This document shows, one piece after another, positions 5,421-7,043 of a stretch of 7,043 nt of DNA; position 1 is the stretch's first letter; each line of letters begins with the position of its first letter. The notes under the pieces were generated by a model. It made no database searches. It saw only the letters and a program-made list of their open reading frames with translations, and had not been told where the DNA came from. Where the stretch lies: NCBI GenBank assembly GCA_015657395.1, contig JADLKI010000014.1, forward strand, positions 91,884 through 98,926, written 5' to 3'. Source of the DNA: Spirochaetales bacterium. Lineage in GTDB: Bacteria; Spirochaetota; Spirochaetia; Treponematales; Rectinemataceae. The translations under genes were made by a program, and so were the position numbers.

Positions 5421-6425
5421 ATGCTGTGCAATGCCATTTTCATTCTTGTAATATTGTATCAGACCTACTCTGAATGCGATATCGTTTACTTTTCTCTCTT
5501 CTTTTCTCCAGTTTTCTTCGAGCGATACGCCTGAATATGATCTCCATGTTTTGAAAGAATATGATTTCGCAATTTTCTTTGCGTTTTCTATGAGGCTGTC
5601 CTCATCGGCAAGGCATTGCGCGGTGATATGCAACACATCCGCCATTCCCATTCTCGCAAGGTATTCGTTCCGCAGAAGCCATTCGGCCTTCCTGTCGTCG
5701 GTGCAATCCGCGAAGTCGTTGTCGAACTCATGCATCAAGTAGCTTCCGGGCGCTATGAGTTGGCCTTTTTCAAGAATATATACATGCGGCAGCGGCTGAA
5801 GTTTTATGAGGGTTCGGAGCGCTTTTCTCAGTACCTTTCTGTTTTCCTCACTTCTCCAGCCAGTGCTGAACGCCAACAGCCTCAGATTATAATAGTCCGG
5901 GAAAAGGCATCCTTCCCTGTACACCCATCGGTCTTTCTTTCTGTAGGCGAAGTCTTCAATCGTCTCGTATGTTTGTACTGCCTTGAAGCACTCCAGTGCA
6001 TGGGCTATTTCATCCTTCACCAAGGATTGATAGCTGGCATTGGCCAGTACCAGGCTTGCCGCCCGTATTGTTTTCGAGCCGCTGTGGCCTTTCTGTTCCA
6101 GGATTCTCCCGATTTTGGATATGCCTTTTTCATAGAACGCATCGTCGATCGGGGTGTCGAGGAGCATATCCACACACTTTTCAAAATGAGGGTCCTGTTC
6201 ATCGATGCCGAATTCCGAAAGCAATTTAATGGACGCTTCTATGCCGGCGAACCCATGAAAAAGGAAGTCAGTCTTTGGGGTGTCGTGGATATGCCGGAGG
6301 CACTTTCTTACAATATTCATTGTTCGGATATCATGGTCCCATTCGGCCCTATATTCAGAGAAACAGCCCAGTCGAAATAATCTTTTGGATATTGCGGCTG
6401 AAGGATTATGGATATATTCGAGCAT
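5412..6425 (-). CDS. Predicted all-helical protein of unknown function
   Basis: The 337-residue cytoplasmic protein has no signal peptide or membrane segment. It is built of many amphipathic helices. The most striking segment is FPDYYNLRLLAFSTGWR (residues 175-191), followed by LRTLIKLQPLPHVYIL. I recall this kind of segment in uncharacterised proteins that databases variously label as prenyltransferase-like or, misleadingly, nitrogen-fixation-related. An alpha/alpha-toroid fold like that of squalene cyclases and prenyltransferases is plausible but not shown, and no catalytic DxDD motif is seen. Conserved-looking charged stretches include GCFSEYRAEWDHD (20-32). The ATG has AAGG about 8 bases upstream and lies 18 bases after the DUF2087 gene, so co-expression is likely. 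The GC-rich palindrome follows directly after its stop. Confidence 0.78.
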   Translation of the reverse strand: MLEYIHNPSAAISKRLFRLGCFSEYRAEWDHDIRTMNIVRKCLRHIHDTPKTDFLFHGFAGIEASIKLLSEFGIDEQDPHFEKCVDMLLDTPIDDAFYEKGISKIGRILEQKGHSGSKTIRAASLVLANASYQSLVKDEIAHALECFKAVQTYETIEDFAYRKKDRWVYREGCLFPDYYNLRLLAFSTGWRSEENRKVLRKALRTLIKLQPLPHVYILEKGQLIAPGSYLMHEFDNDFADCTDDRKAEWLLRNEYLARMGMADVLHITAQCLADEDSLIENAKKIAKSYSFKTWRSYSGVSLEENWRKEERKVNDIAFRVGLIQYYKNENGIAQHSS

Positions 6426-6443
6426 TTGCTTCGCCTTGGCGCG

Positions 6444-6731
6444 CTATTCTGTCTTCTCTCCGGATCTGCTCTTTTCGTCCACCCAATACTGTCTTCCGTC
6501 GGGGGTCCGCTGGAGTAAATTCTTGTCGTACAGCATTCTTCTTATCAATGCATAGTCATTGAAGGAATGCCATTTCGTGATGATCTCGTTTATTTCCTTC
6601 TCAGTGTAGATTTTGCCCTTCTCAATTTTCTCCTGGATGTACTGCAGGATTGCGTCTTTTTCGGCGCTTTTCTTCGGCCAGCGTTTTACTTTACCGTCTG
6701 CATCGAGCAGCCTATCCAATAGCTCATTCAT
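6444..6731 (-). CDS. DUF2087 domain protein
   Basis: The 95-residue protein corresponds to one DUF2087 domain. The family pattern is clear: VKRWPKKSAEKDAILQYI (residues 15-32), then IYTEKEINEIITKWH, SFNDYALIRRMLYDKNLLQRTPDGRQYWV. This looks like a winged-helix-type unit. In other bacteria DUF2087 is often attached to a helix-turn-helix domain, suggesting a regulatory or nucleic-acid role, but this copy stands alone. The ATG has a GAGGGGG ribosome site about 6 bases upstream and starts 16 bases after the membrane-protein stop. DNA binding has not been shown for this family as far as I know. Confidence 0.88.
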   Translation of the reverse strand: MNELLDRLLDADGKVKRWPKKSAEKDAILQYIQEKIEKGKIYTEKEINEIITKWHSFNDYALIRRMLYDKNLLQRTPDGRQYWVDEKSRSGEKTE

Positions 6732-6747
6732 GACAGCCCCCTCATAT

Positions 6748-7043
6748 TTATTGTTTTTCCCCTATCCCCGTTTTCCTCAGTATTGCTTTTAGTATTCCTG
6801 CCGGGAAGGCCTCATTCTTCCATATCAGTATTAAACTCAGTATTCCCTGGAGCACTCCTAGAATGAAATATACGACGTGCAGCCAGTTTATTGCCCACAA
6901 TACAAGGCATTGAATGATTATCCATGCTGTCAATATCAGCCCCATGGCGCCGCTTATGAATTCATGGTACCGCATCTTTTTTCGTACTATTATACCGGCG
7001 GCAATGTTGCCCAATCCGATAATCAAGAGCAGAAATAGTCCGG
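6748..7043 (-). CDS. Small multi-pass membrane protein (5' end outside window)
   Basis: The reading frame is open to the window edge, so the N-terminus is missing; the codon at 7024-7026 is TTG (Leu) and need not be the start. The visible ~98 residues contain three hydrophobic helices: GLFLLLIIGLGNIAAGIIV, ISGAMGLILTAWIIIQCLVLW and LHVVYFILGVLQGILSLILIW. These are followed by a basic cytoplasmic-type tail ending KTGIGEKQ. The spacing of GLGNIAAG, AWIIIQ and WLHVVYFILG recalls, from memory, a family of uncharacterised four-helix membrane proteins of about 140 residues in Bacillota and other bacteria. No transport or enzymatic signature is visible. The next gene begins 16 bases downstream, so co-transcription is likely. 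Confidence 0.8.
   Translation of the reverse strand, partial: GLFLLLIIGLGNIAAGIIVRKKMRYHEFISGAMGLILTAWIIIQCLVLWAINWLHVVYFILGVLQGILSLILIWKNEAFPAGILKAILRKTGIGEKQ

Noticed and set aside
5616..6380. A 254-codon open frame on the plus strand
   Set aside because: It lies wholly antisense to the 337-residue gene, shows no recognisable domain and breaks the all-minus layout; the minus frame has a ribosome site and coherent operon spacing.

Overview
The window is a tightly packed bacterial segment in which every supported gene lies on the minus strand, so transcription runs from high to low coordinates. Eleven genes are visible: nine complete and one cut off at each edge. Gaps are mostly 14 to 50 bases. 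Two junctions are ATGA stop/start overlaps (2939-2942 and 1883-1886), and most genes have a clear purine-rich ribosome binding site. This looks like one long operon, or two consecutive ones, since a possible internal promoter lies at 4596-4624. I see no rRNA, tRNA, CRISPR array, transposase or integrase gene. Base composition is intermediate, and the protein families recall, from memory only, anaerobic spirochaetes (Treponema-like) and Bacillota. Taxonomy cannot be settled from this window.

In transcription order the layout is as follows. The 3' end of a small multi-pass membrane protein (7043-6748) comes first, then a DUF2087 protein (6731-6444) and a helical protein of unknown function (6425-5412). 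A 106-base intergenic stretch with about 74% GC over its densest 100 bases follows; it holds a perfect 20-bp palindrome. Next are a DinB/ClbS-like four-helix-bundle protein (5305-4652), an exported flavodoxin-like protein (4567-4070), a NUDIX hydrolase (4053-3613), a SAM-dependent O-methyltransferase (3580-2939) and a YbaK-type aminoacyl-tRNA deacylase (2942-2469). The last four are a HEAT-like repeat protein (2458-1883), a DinB-family protein (1886-1371), a HicB-like/DinB-like fusion (1356-688), and the first 212 codons of a Fpg/Nei-family protein (637-1).

No single pathway is obvious. The set is rich in small housecleaning-type proteins: NUDIX, aminoacyl-tRNA proofreading, a DNA glycosylase fold, three DinB-superfamily bundles and an O-methyltransferase. 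The points most worth a second look are these. The Fpg-like protein lacks the catalytic N-terminal proline. One protein appears to join a HicB-type domain to a DinB-type bundle with a recognisable metal-ligand pattern. Three DinB-fold proteins occur within 5 kb. The GC-rich nested palindrome sits directly behind a stop codon. A joint stress or detoxification role is inference only; the genes may simply have accumulated together.
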